NCBI RefSeq assembly: GCF_000208865.1
Contig: NC_018396.1
Location: 1,574,630 to 1,638,629, forward strand
Direction: 5' to 3'
DNA: 64,000 bases
DNA from: Neospora caninum Liverpool
Taxonomy: Eukaryota > Apicomplexa > Conoidasida > Eucoccidiorida > Sarcocystidae
Positions 34,820-48,375 of this stretch are shown here, piece after piece. Below the pieces are notes generated by a model. The model was not told where the DNA came from, made no database searches, and saw nothing but the letters and a program-made list of their open reading frames with translations. The stretch's first letter is position 1; the number at the start of each line of letters is the position of its first letter. The position numbers were made by a program, and so were the translations under genes.

Positions 34820-37800
34820 ATGGCACCGCATGAAGTGAAAGAGCACCGGGAGTCGAAACGGGTTTCCAGCTGCAGTACCGCACCCCCCTGTCCGACTGTC
34901 TCTCTACCCGCGGCCGCATGCTGTTCAAATTCTCCGACATCAACTGTAACTCTCGCTGCTACTCGTGCGAGATCCACGTGCTGCCGCTCCAAGTCTCCTA
35001 GCAGCTACGAGACTCCTAGCCGCTCGTCTGCGCCCGTGACCGTGGAACAAGGCAGCGGTGGCTGTCTTGTGTCGTCCACCCGTTCTTCTCGTTTATCTCC
35101 AACAACAAATGCTGTGCCGAAATGCAGCCGTTCACCACCGAAAAGTTCCCGGAGTCTTCCGCCGAAGGCAGGAACGTGCTGTCGTCGGTCGAATTCCTCA
35201 GCTGAAGCGGCTGTCGCTGCCCCAGAATCTCGTTCCGCGCTTACTGCAGCGCCTCCTCGTACCCCAAAACGTCTGTCTTCAGATATCCCCCCCTCCTTGC
35301 TCACTCCCCGCAGTCCTCCTCTTACCCCTCTTGCCCCTCCATGTACTCTTCCGCCTACGCCCCCTGTTACAGCAGCTGCTCCTCGGAGGCTTGGGTCTGA
35401 GACTGCCTCCCTCGAGAAGTCGGCCGTTCTCGACTTGGAGGTCTGGCGAGTGTCGGTTGTCGGAATGACATGCATGTCGTGTTCCGGAGCTGTCGAGCGG
35501 CAGCTGCAGCAAACATTTGGGGTGTACGACGCGGTAGTCGATTTAATGGGCAGCTGCGCGCTAGTGGCAATGGACCCGCTGCTGCAGACGCCCCAGGGGG
35601 TTTGCGAGGCAATTCAGAAACTCGGGTTCCGGAGCTCTCCGCTGTCATTTCATAACCGGGTGCAAAGAGAGAGCTCTTCAGTGTCCCGCGGCGCGCCCTG
35701 CGGAGCGCCCGCGCCGGGACCAGCGAGCCGCGAGGTGTGGGAGAAACCAGCAAGAGGCTGCGGAGGGGCTGAGGAGAACAGTCTCGACAGAGGCTTCGAG
35801 GAGGGTAAGGCACCCCCGGAACGTTGTTTCCGAGTTTTGAAACCCGAAGCAAACGGGGAAACAGAAAACCCGAGGACGGAGGGGGAGACTGATGCCGTGG
35901 AAACAAAAGGTGACAACTTACAAGCAATAAAACCTTATTGCCACCTGAACGCAACAGAGCCTTGGAAAGAGGGAAACGTCGGGGTTCCTCAAGGGGAACG
36001 ACTCTGCGCCAATGCTCGACTTGGAGGGTCTTTGTCTTCCAGGGGGGGACAGGCTGGAGCAGAGTCGGAAGAGGGGGGAGGCGAAAGCGGCGATGAGAGG
36101 GGGGAAACCTTGGAGTCCGGGGTGGGTGTGGAGATTTCCACAGCCAAAAGGGAGGTCCCGACCGTTCGGCCATACGCAAGCACTCCAGGCAAGACGCGCT
36201 TCAAGAACAGCGAGAAGAAACAGGCCACGGCATCATTGGTCATGAAAATCCAAGAATGCTTGAAAAATGGGTCTGTCACTTCATCCGTTTCTTTCCTGTC
36301 GTCCACGTCGTCCACGGCTTCTTCGCCCCTTTCTTCCTACCGGACGGCGACCTGTGGTCACACCTGGGACAGGCAACAAGCTCCAGTTTCTTCGTGTCGA
36401 GGCGAGAAGGAAATCGTTGCCGTCCTGCGCAGGAGAGAAGGCGTTATCGCGTGCTCTCGGATTGATGACGGAGACAGTGCCGTTCTTCACGTCTGCTACA
36501 ATCCTTCTCTCCTCGGCGCCAGGCAGATCGTCGCCCTCGTGGAGGCAGAGGGCTTCCTGGTTACAGTCCAAAGAGCAGATCCTTTGAGAACCCAGGTAAC
36601 CGGTGAAATGACAAACAGGTGCCTGACGCAGGCTGCCTCGGGGTGTGTGGACGCGCAGGCGGCTGTACAAGCGTGGAGTTCGGCGCACATGTGGTTTCAG
36701 AGAGACATTCACGTTTTGGCCTACTCCTCGGCACAGAAGATGCCTATAGACCTTCGCAGGTTATTGCACATTCATCCTATGAATTGTACGTGTCACCCAC
36801 GGGTTAACGTCTCTGCGCTTTTCCTAGGTAGATCGGTGAATGATTATCAAATACAACGCTGGTTGGGGATGAGGCAACAAGCCTGGAAGCGTTCCGACGC
36901 CGACGGTATTGTTTCATGCGCACGAGTGTGTCTGTTCAGAGGGAGGAAATGAAGAAACTAATCTCCAGCTTATCGAAAAATGTGCGTTTTTCTGTGGGAC
37001 CTGCCACTCTCGTTCTTTTCCTCGCCCTCGCTACACACATGGCGGTCCTTCCTTCCTGGCTCAGGTACGTCTCTATCTCTGCCGCCTAATCTATGTTTCG
37101 TTATTCCTCTCGTGGGCTATCGCCATTATGTTTCTTCGTTGTCTCTTTCAATCAATCTGTGAGTACGTGTTCACCGCTCTTTTCTCTATCCCAGTGTGTC
37201 TGAGCGCCTCGATCTATCCGTACCCGTTACTCAACTTGTCTCAACATCGGTCACTCCCTGTGGAATTATCTGTCGATCTATATCGCCTCGTCTGTCACTC
37301 TCTCTTTCTTCTTTCTTGCTGTATGCAAATGCGTCTATTATGGGCATGTCGACGTGTTCATGTATCCCGGCCCATTGCAGAAACATTCCTCATCACTATG
37401 TCTGTAGGCATAGTCAACATTAGAGAACGGCGCTTTTGCACGTTGAAATGGAATCCGCGTCTAGTTCTGTTTCCACTATAGACCGACGACGAATATGAAC
37501 ACCCGATAATGCGTGGAGAGACGATTCGGTGGACTTGGCGTCCCAACTCTTTGGTTTTCTTGTACAGCTAAAGATGCATGAACATGTACGTGCCTGTAGC
37601 TACAAATTATCCTAAATTGGAGACACAGCGTATTGACTCACCATATAATGCTCCTTTTCTGCGTGTTTCTGTATGACCAATGAGTTAGGTTTGAGCTCGT
37701 CCCAGGCGTCACACTCTCCAACCTTGTCATGTTGGTGCTCACGATTCCTGTTCAGTTTTGCTGGGGGTACTGCTTTCAGCAAGCTGCAGTCAAGGTATCA

Positions 37801-40800
37801 CGAAAGGCCAGAAAAACACCTGTCGCGAAGGAAAACAATGTGATTCACCCTCGCAGGCGATGAAAACTTCCTCTTTACACACACATATATAGACGCACAT
37901 GTATGAGTAAACTATGCAGACCATATAACGTGTATGCATGTATGTATGTATGTGAATGTCGATTTGCCTATTTGTGCGTGCGTGTAGATCTAGTCATGCT
38001 TAAATGCCCATGTTTGCATGCTGGACGACCTTACGTGAAGGAACCGCAGGTGGACGAAAACGGTTAGGCATGGCAGTGCTCTCTGAATAGGGAAACTCAG
38101 GGCCACACTTGTGTACCGATACACGCGTACACCCGTACGAATTGCACAAGTTGTTTCCTACCTATGTATGGAGATGCAGCACACAGTGTAACGGACGCAT
38201 GCTTCTGGAAACTCTCTGCACTCTTTCCACTTTTCTTTTTTTCCCGCGCAGGCCTGCACAGCGCGCTGTCCTACAATGGACTGCCTTGTCGCTCTAAGCA
38301 CAAATCTCGCCTTTTTCTACTCTTGCGTTGCTCTCGGGTATAGTTTTCTGTCCCGCGTTGTGTTTGCGAGACAAAGGGACGACTTCAAGCGACAGTTCTC
38401 GTCCGGTGTTGAGGCTAGCAGAGACGCTCGTTGGGCGGCGAGACAAAACGACTACTTTGTGCATGCAGCTCTACAAGCGGAAGACGACCCACCAACGTGC
38501 TTCGATGCATGCGCAACGCTCACAACGGTGTTGCTTATTGGAAAGGTATTGCATGCATACACAGAGAAGGACGTGAGAAATGACACGGACTACCCCGTCC
38601 GTTCTGCTGTCAAGTCCGGTCTTAAAGACAATCCGGGGAGATTCAATTTGGTCGTTTTTGCTTCCCCTTAATAGACCATTTCACCTTGGGTAGGTTAGGC
38701 TCCAATCATACAGTTTTGCCATTGGACAGGCGTTGCATGCATGCAGAAAAGAAAACGATCATGTAGGGAAGCCAGGCCTGGGTCGGTGTCTTATAATGGA
38801 CAGCCACTAGGCTCTCCGGGAACATCACGGTTAGTTTCATCGTCTCCTTAAGAAGAGGAGTTTCTGCGGCTCTCTGTAGTTTAGGTCTCGAGAGGCGCAT
38901 GCATGCATGCATGCACCCAGTAAAGAAATGCCACGGAAACCACCACCTGAATATTTCTCCCCATTGCCGAGCAGAGTCGCCATCGAAGGATTCATTCGTT
39001 TCCCATTCGTAGGAGGGCTCTCCACGGTGCGCACGTGTCTCTGAAGCCTCTCCAGTAGACGAGACAGATGAAATCGACTCCACCTTTGTAGAGAAACTAT
39101 TTCGCAAACAGTGCACCCGGTTTTCATGTGGCTTTCGCCATTCGGCCCAGAGGAGACCACCGTTTTTCGTCAAACGAAGCGAGGCTTGTTGTTTTCTGTT
39201 TTTCGACCCAGTGGCTGCAGCAGCGTGTGAAGGCGCAGGCTCTGAAGATGCTGGATCGGTGAGAGAGGTCTCAACAAGGGCTGTGAGAATCCTTTTGTCT
39301 CGAGAGAACAGCATGTAAAATAGAGAAAATCTGACCCTTCTATGGAGATAGACCCAGTATCCCGTTAAGAAAAGCCTCGACCAGTGCCAGGTCGCCAACC
39401 TTACCAATTCCTGGTTGTTTACTACAAAGGATTGAACATAAAGGTACTTTTATGTATACGCATGCATTGACTGATCTGTATTTTTACTGCCGTACAGATA
39501 TGTTTGGTTCTACGTCGTTATCTCTATTTTACCGTTAGTAGTTTATTTGTTTTTTTAGGTATACCTCTGTGAGCTTCGTACATATCTCTAGACATGCACT
39601 TCGCTGCCCACTCATATGTTTATTCGGACTTACATGCTTACAATGGGATATCGCAGGTTTATATATCAATGTATATCTGTATTCCCAGAAGGCATTTCGG
39701 TTTGATCAGTGATTTTGTAGTTGGGACACACGAGACACGCAGAATCGAGGGTGAACCGTTTTCTCCTTCATATTTCCTAGAATGTCGCTGCTTTCAAGGC
39801 GGTGAGCCTTCCAGTCTCTGTGCTCGCGTTCAGAGTGTTGGACAAACCCCCAGCAAGTGCCATATTGGTTGCAGCAGAGGCGAAGGACACCCTTTCCGGA
39901 CTCGAGGGAAAGAATCCCGGAACTCTGAGAAAAACAGCGCGAGAAATTCCTGTCGATCTGCTTCACATCGGAGATGTCATCGAGGTCCCACCTGCGGAGA
40001 CACTCCCTGCCGACGGCCTTCTCTTGGTGTGTTTTTCAGCATCCAAGGAAAAGGCGCACTTTTTTTCTTTTTCGAACTTCCCTAGCTGACGACGTCTCAA
40101 TACTTGCCCCTCGTGTATTCTTCGCTGGTTTTGTTTCCATAGACAGACGGGAAAGCGCGTGCTGAGAAAATTTAAGTTTCCCAGGGTTCGTGCACACGAG
40201 CTGCTCTAGCAGGCAGCCGTCTCCTTGCTGACAGCAAAAGCGACAAAACGGAAAGTTCTTTAACCGAACTCTTCGCATGAAGAACTGAGTCCAATTCGTC
40301 AGAGTGCATGAACTCGGTTTGTTTACATCTATGAATGAACATATAAATATATATATTTAGATTACGTAAGGCTCCGTAGCATGATCTCTCGCTCTATGCA
40401 TATAGCTGCCTCTGGATCCGTATCAATATCTACCTCTATGCATTTACCTACAGAAGTAAAGAGCCCCACTGATCCCTGTTAAGTCCAACGTGGTACATCT
40501 ACCAACGCATATTTCTATAAGCATATATATATATATATATATATACATACGCGTATGTACATACATAACGATTCGCATACCTCTTTCTGGCGACTTTGCT
40601 TCTGTTTTCTTTTGCAGAGTCCCTCATGTGCAAGAGTGGACGAGCAGTTGCTGACGGGAGAAGCCAAGTGCGTTTGCAAATCTTACGGCGACCAGTTGCT
40701 TGCTGGCTCAAAGAATGGCGGCTCGGCATCCATTCTTTTGCACGTTAACAAAGTAGGCTATAGTTCAGACCGCGTGCACTTATCTCCAGCATGTTGGCAT

Positions 40801-43800
40801 ATGTACACACTCACTTAAAAGTACGTTTTGGAATCTACCAGTTCACATATATATATATATATATGTATGGGTCTGGGTACGTCTGTGCGTGTAAGTGTGT
40901 GGCTTCGATCTTCCACAGCTCGTCTGTCACCTTGAACTTGTGGCGATTTGAGGACTGTCAAAAGAAGGCGCTTCAGATTTGCAGTCCGTGCACACTTCTC
41001 TGCCCTACCCTGTACATGCCTGTGCCCGTCTCACGCACCCCTGTCGGGTCGTGCGTTCTCCATAAAAATGAGTGAGTGTAAATGCAGAAACTCTTCTACA
41101 TCCACGTATAAATTCTGTCTCTTCGGCAGGAGTACTTGTTTCGAAGACACGTCTTTGCCTCCATGTGTGGGGGATTCGTTTTCCCTTTAGATTGGCGACC
41201 AGACGGTTCTGAGCCAGATCTCGGCTTTGGCCTCAGAGGTGCAACGCAGCCGCCTCCCCATTCAGGCAATCGCGGACAAACTCGCCGCTTACTTTGTGCC
41301 TGTGGTGTTGGTGATTGTCGCTATCACGCTCGTGGCGTGGTCGGCAGTCGTCTTTTCGTTTTCAACAAACCCGTCTTTCCTGCAACACACTGTTCCACGG
41401 GACCTAGTCACTTTGCCGACTGGCGCAAGGCATCCTCAGGCGAATCTGGGGAGCAACCAATCGCTTGTCTTTCGGCCTTCTCCGGAGGACGATCTCACCG
41501 CGAGGGACAGTCGAGAAGACGCACCGACCTCGAATCGGCAGAACGCGCCAGAGAATCCCCATTCTCGCGACGACCCTTGTGAAGGGAGTGGAGCGAGGAG
41601 TCCGAGCAATTCCGGAATGGCGTGTTCCCTTCTGCGTACCACCAGCAGGCAAACGGACCACGAGAGTGGAGAGCCTCTGGGGGTTTCCCCTCTCAGGCGC
41701 CAGTCCCCTGATGGTGCAAGGAACGTGGCTAGCGACCTCCCTACCGTCGGAATTTTGTTCCCTGAAATGCATGCGCGCCCACCAGGAGAGACTCGCAAAG
41801 AACCTGCTGCGTTTCACACCTCCTTTGCAGACGATCCGAGTCTCACGAGGGGCGAAATGCCCATCGGTCTCCTTGATGCCTCGCTTGTTGAGAAGAGCAG
41901 AGACCACGGGACCAGTCCCCCGGAAGCGAGAACCCCGGAAGGCGCTAGAGTGCGGTTCTCCAAGTTGGGTTTCGAAGAAACGATCCACTGGAAACTGTGG
42001 ATCTTCTTCGTGAAATCGCTCTTCGTCCTTCGATTTGTGATCGCCGTATGCAGCATTGCCTGCCCTTGCGCAATGGGCCTTGCAGTCCCCGTGGCCCTGG
42101 CGGCAGCTGCAGGCCGAGCAGCCGCGTGGGGTATCCTCATCCAAAACGGCGCGGCATTCGAAGCAGCCGGGAAAGCTCAAACCATCGTGTTCGATAAAAC
42201 TGGAACGCTGACCACAGGCAAAATGAAAGTAGGACACAAACGCCTACAAAGCGAAACCCGTCGCGCTTCCCTAAACGCATGCAGATCTCTCCATAGGTAT
42301 TCACACACAGTCGAGATATACGAATACATATATATGTATATATGTATATTTATATACATGTGAATGTTGGTGCTTACATATGAACTCACGTGTAAGGAAT
42401 CAGAGACCTGAACGCAGACGAACACTAGTGTAAACATTTGTACCTGTTTTGACAGGGGCGAATGTGTACATACACGCAGGGGCAGTGCGCAAATCCGTGT
42501 AGGCATTCCCTTTGCACATATAAATATTCATGAGTCCTTTTCCAGAGGTTGCAGAGTTGGAGATCGATGGAGAACGGTTCAGGCGCAGAGAGTCGCGACT
42601 CGGATATTTGACCCGCCGAATCGGACTTTTGTTGTGCGCTGTCCAGGTGGCCGCTGCTGTACTTTCGCTTCGAAACATTGAAGAGTATCTGCTTCCTTTC
42701 TACGCCTCTCAGAACAAAGCTGAGAACGACATGTGCCGGGAAACCCCGCATTGTACCTCAGAAGGCATTCCTCTTTCTCTCGTTGAAAAGTGCCCACCAG
42801 AACTCTTTTCTCTTTCTCCACCTAGACTATCCCTCCCTTGCATTCAACATGAACACTCAGCTCCGCGCTCGTCTGTTCTCGCTTCTCCTTCGTCTCTTTC
42901 GCCTTGTTCTTTGACTCCGTCTCCCCTTGCCTTTCGTGGCACTTGGTGCGTTCGCGCAGCTGCACAGCCTTCTCTGCACAACGAACGACGGAGTGGCAGG
43001 GAAGACGGCGCGTCCGAGAAGGAAAGACAGTTGAAAAACGGGGCAGAGTTTAAGTGCCTTGAAAAGCGCTTGGAGTCCATCGCCTGCGCTGTCTCACCTT
43101 TACAACCGAGGCTCATGTTGGAGACTGAATGCGCATTTTGGTGGGCGGTCACGAGCGCCGAAGCAGGGGCCGACCACTCGGTAGCCCACGCGATCACAGA
43201 CTTCTACGAGGCTCTTCAAAAAGAGCAAAGCGAACGGCGTTTTTCTTCCTGTGTCAAAAAAGCACAGAGGCCGGACGACGGCGGCGAGGCTCCGGAGAAA
43301 ACCCTGCCCACTGTTCCTTCTTCGCGAAATGACGGGGACCGTCGACTTGAAAAACGCGGAGTATCGCTTGTGACTCGCCAGACGCCGCCTTCAAAAGAGA
43401 GCAGGGCACTGCGCAAGTCTCTGCTGGAGGCGCCCTGTGCACACTTCCCTGACATCCTTCCTCCTCTTTCTCGCGAAACGCACCCCGGAAAAGGCCTCAC
43501 TGCGACGCTTCGCTCTCGGAGCAAACGCAGCCTCCCGGCGACGCTCCACCTCGTCGTCGGCAGGCCAGGCCTCGCCTGCCTCGCTCCTGCCTCGCTGGAC
43601 GCACCCGAAGGATCGGGAAACAGACAGCAAAACGCTCGCTCTGCGGCCCCCGATTTGCGGCAGGCCTTCGTTGAAGGCGGCAGAGAGGCGCAGAAAGGCG
43701 ACCTACGTGCAAGCGCCTGCCGCGTTGAGGACACGGAGAAGGACAGCGATGGACGTACAGTTAGTGGAATCGCCACAACCGTCCAAAGCGAAGCAACGGA

Positions 43801-46411
43801 TGCAGAGAAACAGCTCCTCAGCGTGAGAAACGAGAACCCCTTTTCGAAGAAACTCGTTAGACTACTACACACACTCTTGCACATCCACTTCCTCAAAACT
43901 CCGTGGTCAATATCAGCAAACGTGTCGATTTGTATACATATATATATATATATATATATATGTATATGTGAGAATGTGCAAGTATATGCAAGTACGTGGG
44001 CTGGTGCATATGTACGTAGATGAGAGTGGCTGTATATGGGTAAAATCTGGAAGCTTTGCTGTGGAGACAGCTTGAGTGATTGTTCTCGTTAGCCGTTGAA
44101 ATCATCCATCCCTTCCTTCTAGGGACAAATGTAGCTCTCGTTTCAATGGTGTAGTATTTAGCGCCCCTCTCTCTCTGCGCCCGCCTAATTCTTTAGCCAC
44201 CTCCATTAGCTTGGCTCTGCCTGCATGCATGCACACCCAAATTTCTATAACTTCACATTAACTCCTCTCTGCGGTTCGCGCTCTCGCTCTCTCCCGAGAA
44301 ATATTCGCATGCGTATAGAGTCTTCTGGCTGTAGGGCGATCTCGGTCCGGCGATCTCTACCTCTTTAAATGTTCATCTATACATCCATGCAAACTATATG
44401 TACATAGATGTATATAAATGTTCATACGTGAATAGATATATATCATATATGCGTATCTAGACTAGACACACTTGGTACCGACATGCCGACGCATGCTAAT
44501 ACACTTACTCACGTACCTACGTGCATATATATATATATATATATGCGTACGGTTCTGTGCAGTCTGGAGGTATTTTCCAGAGTTTTCTCGGTAGGGATAG
44601 AACCTGTAGAACCTGAGTTTTGTGTGTTTGTTCAGGAGTGGATTGCCCACCATCAAGCAGAGACGGGGACCGTGGTTGTTGTGCACACCCTCGTGGAGGT
44701 CAAACCCCGCACGGGAGAAGGCGTGGGCGAGGCGCATGCGTCGTATAAATCAGTCTTTTTGGGAGCCGTTGCATTTGCCGACGAGCTGTCTCCAGACGCC
44801 GAAGCAGCAGTCGCTTACTTGAAGGATGCGCTGAGGTTGAAGCTCTTCGTATGTACTGGCGACAACAGGCGGACCGCCCAGCGAGTGGCGACAGCTCTCG
44901 GAATTTCCCCAAGCTGCGTCCTGGCCGAGGCGCTTCCTCCCCAGAAAGCAGCCTTTGTTCGTTCGCTGCAGACTGCGGGAAATCGCCACAAACGGAGTCA
45001 CGGAAGAAGCAAAAGGAGAAAAGGAGAGACGCGCGACGAAGGGAGAGACGAGAGGAGAGACGAGAGAATGACGCGAGACACACACGGAAGACAAGGAAAG
45101 GGAGACAGAGAGAGGGCAGTCCACCTGCACCACGACTTTTCGAGAACAGAGTGGGTCTTGAAGAGACAAAGGCCTCCAGGCGAGACAGCAGAAAAGGGAG
45201 CAGATGCGAATGCCCGTTCGTGGCGTACGTGGCTTTCGTTTTTCCACTGGATACGTCTCTCGCGCTGGAGCGTCCCTCGACTCGGCTTTTATCATCCCGT
45301 GAAGGAAGCAGGCGACCAACTTGCGAACGGCCCTCCTGCGTCGTCCACGTGCGCGTCTTCCGACTGCGAAGGGGAAACGGAAAAAAGGCGTCAGCCACAG
45401 AGAGAAACAGAGGAAGAAGACACAGAGACAGAGGAGGAAGGGGGAGCAGAGGGAGAGCGAGGAGCGACAGAAGAAATAGGAAAGGTTCAGGAACTCTGGA
45501 GGCCAGAAGGCGAAAGCGGCGGCAGACAGCAAGGCAAAGAACCCAAAAAAGAGAACAGGGTGCGAACAAGGTGTCCGTGCTTCCGAGCAGAAACCAGAGA
45601 GCGACTCTTGAGGCAGCAGCCGCTTGGAAAGGGACAGAGAAATCCAGAAAAACGTGGGAAAATCTGCTGTATGGTCGGCGACGGAGTGAACGATGCTCCT
45701 GCACTAGCCGCAGCTGACGTTGGAGTCGCCGTCGGGATGTCAGCGCCTGTCTCCCTCGTGACTGCTGACGCCGTTCTCCTAGCAGGGACCCTCACGCAAT
45801 TCGTCAACTTTTTGAGACTCGCCAAACAAACACGAAAAACAATCTACTGGTAAGAAACACACACACACAACCATATTTATTTATATGTTTAGGGCTTAAA
45901 GATATATATATATATATATAAATAGGGTTTAGGGTGCACATATGTATATATGTATGTATTCCTGGCGAAAACACTGTGGATGCACTTGTACGTTTGTGTA
46001 CTACGGCAAATTTCTCTCTGTGTATCTACGAATATGTATACGCGTTCTTGGGCTCGAAGGTGCGAGGGTGCTGCCCTTTCACGCGGTGCCCATAGATCCA
46101 CATGCATGCACATATGTCTAAGCATCTGTATATTTATTGATAGTTTCGCTCTTGCATGTGGACTTTGCATTTGGAGAATGCGCCGTGGGTCGTCGCGCGC
46201 GCGGGTGTTTTGATGCAGGAATTTCACTTGGGCGTTGGGATTCAACGTCCTGGCTCTGCCTCTTGCGGCGGGTGTTTTCTATCCTCACGTCTACGTGCAC
46301 CCTCTGGCGGCGGCGACGGCTATGGCGTTGAGCTGTTTTCTCGTCCTCCTCAACGCCTCGGGTCTCGCGCGTTTTCCGAAGTATTCGGAGAAACTGCCCC
46401 TGCGGGCGTGA
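34820..46411 (+). CDS. CuTP: Copper-transporting P1B-type ATPase
   Basis: Membrane pump that exports Cu+ from the cytosol by ATP hydrolysis. Exons: 34820-36595, 36940-37064, 37689-37794, 38252-38545, 39781-40026, 40618-40752, 41191-42228, 42548-43822, 44636-45849 and 46219-46411; about 2,133 residues. Domains in order: Cys/Ser-rich leader; heavy-metal domain GMTCMSC (about 215); a second metal-domain fold without CxxC (about 527-584); TM1-TM4; actuator LLTGEA (about 860); TM5; TM6 with CPC (about 1185); DKTGT phosphorylation site (about 1229); DHSVAHAI (about 1449) in place of the usual SEHPL; GKG (about 1554); TGDN (about 1739); GDGVNDAP (about 2013); TM7 FNVLALPLAAG; TM8. Long non-conserved insertions make it about 1.5 times the size of human ATP7B. 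Every junction keeps frame. Start chosen at the first ATG of the open frame. Symbol by family; the copper specificity rests on CPC and the metal domain. Confidence 0.93.
43937..43962. repeat. (TA)n microsatellite
   Basis: Pure TA run in intron 8 of the copper ATPase gene; similar shorter runs occur at 40525-40545, 40849-40865 and 44525-44545 in other introns of the same gene. Confidence 0.9.
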
Positions 46412-47834
46412 GAGAAAAGGCGAGAGAAACTCGACAGAAAAGGCAGAAAGAGACACCCCCTTCCGCCGGTGTCCGGTGAATAGCGGTACACCCTCGTGTG
46501 GGGGGTCGGTGTGCCGAAAGGAGAAACATTCACAGCCAGGCGAGAGACTGAAAGATACTTTTTAAAAGTTTCGCGCCAACGTGGCAAGCTGTGACCGGAC
46601 AACAAAACGCCTGCTGGCGACAAGGAGCTGTGCTTTGCGATCAAACGGGCCGTTATTTAAACGCATCTCTGTGACAACTGCGCAAAAGGAGAGGTTGCGA
46701 GACCTTCGACAGTCCGACAGTGGCTGAACGAACGAGAAGGCTTCCTGTTCAAACGAGGGAGACGCTTTCCAGAGCTCCGGTCTGGTCCGTGTTCACTAGC
46801 CGCCCCTGCAGACGGACGAAAACGGTCTTAAAATGGCATCTTTTTTGGGTGTCTAAAGTCTCAAAAAACGTGACTCGGAGCGGATGCAAGAAATTTGAAT
46901 TTGGCCGCGGTTTCGCGTGCTAAAAAATGACGGGGAAAGCACCGAGTGTGTCCATCAACCTCGGGCTCTCTCCCATTGTTCATCTCTCTCTTGCTGCTTA
47001 TCTTTCTCTCGCTCACTGTTTTCTCTCTCTCGCTCACTGTTTTCTCTCTCTCGCTTTCTCTCGCTACTTATCTTTCTCTCGCGCATTGTTTTCTCTCTTT
47101 CTCGAGACGTTCATGCCTTTCCCTGAGGCGTCGATCCCTTCTTCGGCGTGGCCAGCCATCACGGGCCGGAAGCTGCCAGGTCTCCTTTCCCGCCACAAAA
47201 CCGCCGTGCCAAACCGAAATTGGAACGCGGAGGTTGATTCCGCAAGAAAACGGACAAAAAGCATTCGACAGAAAACACACGCGCCAGGACGACAAGCGAC
47301 AAGCGGCGCGTGCCTGCTTGGCCGGAAGGAAACAGCCAATAACCTATAAACATATACTTACACATTCATTTTTATCTGTATATATATATATATATATATA
47401 TATGAATAAGTGCATAACGATGCCTGTATGTATTTACGACAGGTATTTGTGTATCTATGTGCATGCACATGTACATACACGTTTAGAGTGACAAGTTCAC
47501 ATAACGCAATCTCCTTCCCCACGCCTCTACCTTCGCCACTTGTCGCCATTTTACTGGGCCAAAAAACACGTATCAAGGGGCACACACCTACATACCTACA
47601 TATCTACCGATAAACGTCTGCGCACAGATATATTCCTGCATGTATTCTTATGTGTATCCAAACGTACGTACAATCGATCTCGCACGAAACAGCTCCTCCA
47701 GCGCCTTAGCCAGTCGCCGCTGAGGTTGTTGGGAGCCTGCATCAGTACTGAGAAGCCCCAGGATATATATATATATATATATATATTTATACATGCCTAT
47801 ACATATATATATATATATATATTTATACATGCCT

Positions 47835-47872
<38 letters not shown>

Positions 47873-48375
47873 GTGAATACAGTTGCTGGCGCTTCGATAT
47901 TGAAGCCGCTGATTTCGCTCATCAGAGTTTGGCGATGCCTCTTTGGTGTTGCTTGATATCTGCAACTGTCCTGAGGACTTCTCCTTTCCGTCGTCTGCCG
48001 AGAACAATTGCCGACGAACCGGACCCCTGTTGCCTGAAAAACCACCGAGAATTACAAACACCACGTCAAGTGACTGCACGCATGCTTCCGTACATCTCCT
48101 GCATCACTGAATCTTTCTCCCTGACCACAAATGTAGACATCGGAATCTAGGCACCCGCATGTACCTTCACACAACCATAAAATATATGTACATATATATA
48201 TATATATATATGCTGTCTCTGTGTGTTTCAGACGCGATTGCTTTGTGTACTGGTCCATCGTCACACCTTTGGCTTGGCGATTTTGATTCCTGTGCACTTT
48301 CTCCAGTCTCGAGATGTCGACATGTCGCTATGGAGACAAGGGCGCGGCTAGCCCAGTGGTGTGCAGTTCCTCGGC
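46412..48375. other. Convergent spacer between copper ATPase and GUCT helicase
   Basis: Holds the 3' UTRs of two convergent genes. A CT-rich stretch with repeated CTCTCGCTCACTGTTTTCT lies at about 46985-47100. Several (TA)n tracts lie at 47380-47404, 47762-47870 and 48193-48213. No coding motif was found on either strand. Confidence 0.5.
47762..47870. repeat. Compound (TA)n repeat with direct spacer duplication
   Basis: Three TA runs separated by two identical copies of TTTATACATGCCTATACA, so a unit of about 45 bases has duplicated in tandem. Lies in the convergent spacer. Confidence 0.9.

Noticed and set aside
44700..45704. 334-codon minus-strand frame opposite the copper ATPase
   Set aside because: Overlaps conserved TGDN and GDGVND-coding DNA on the plus strand; low-complexity product.
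45885..45935. Telomere-like TTTAGGG pieces
   Set aside because: Only two scattered copies beside a TA run; too short for an interstitial telomere.
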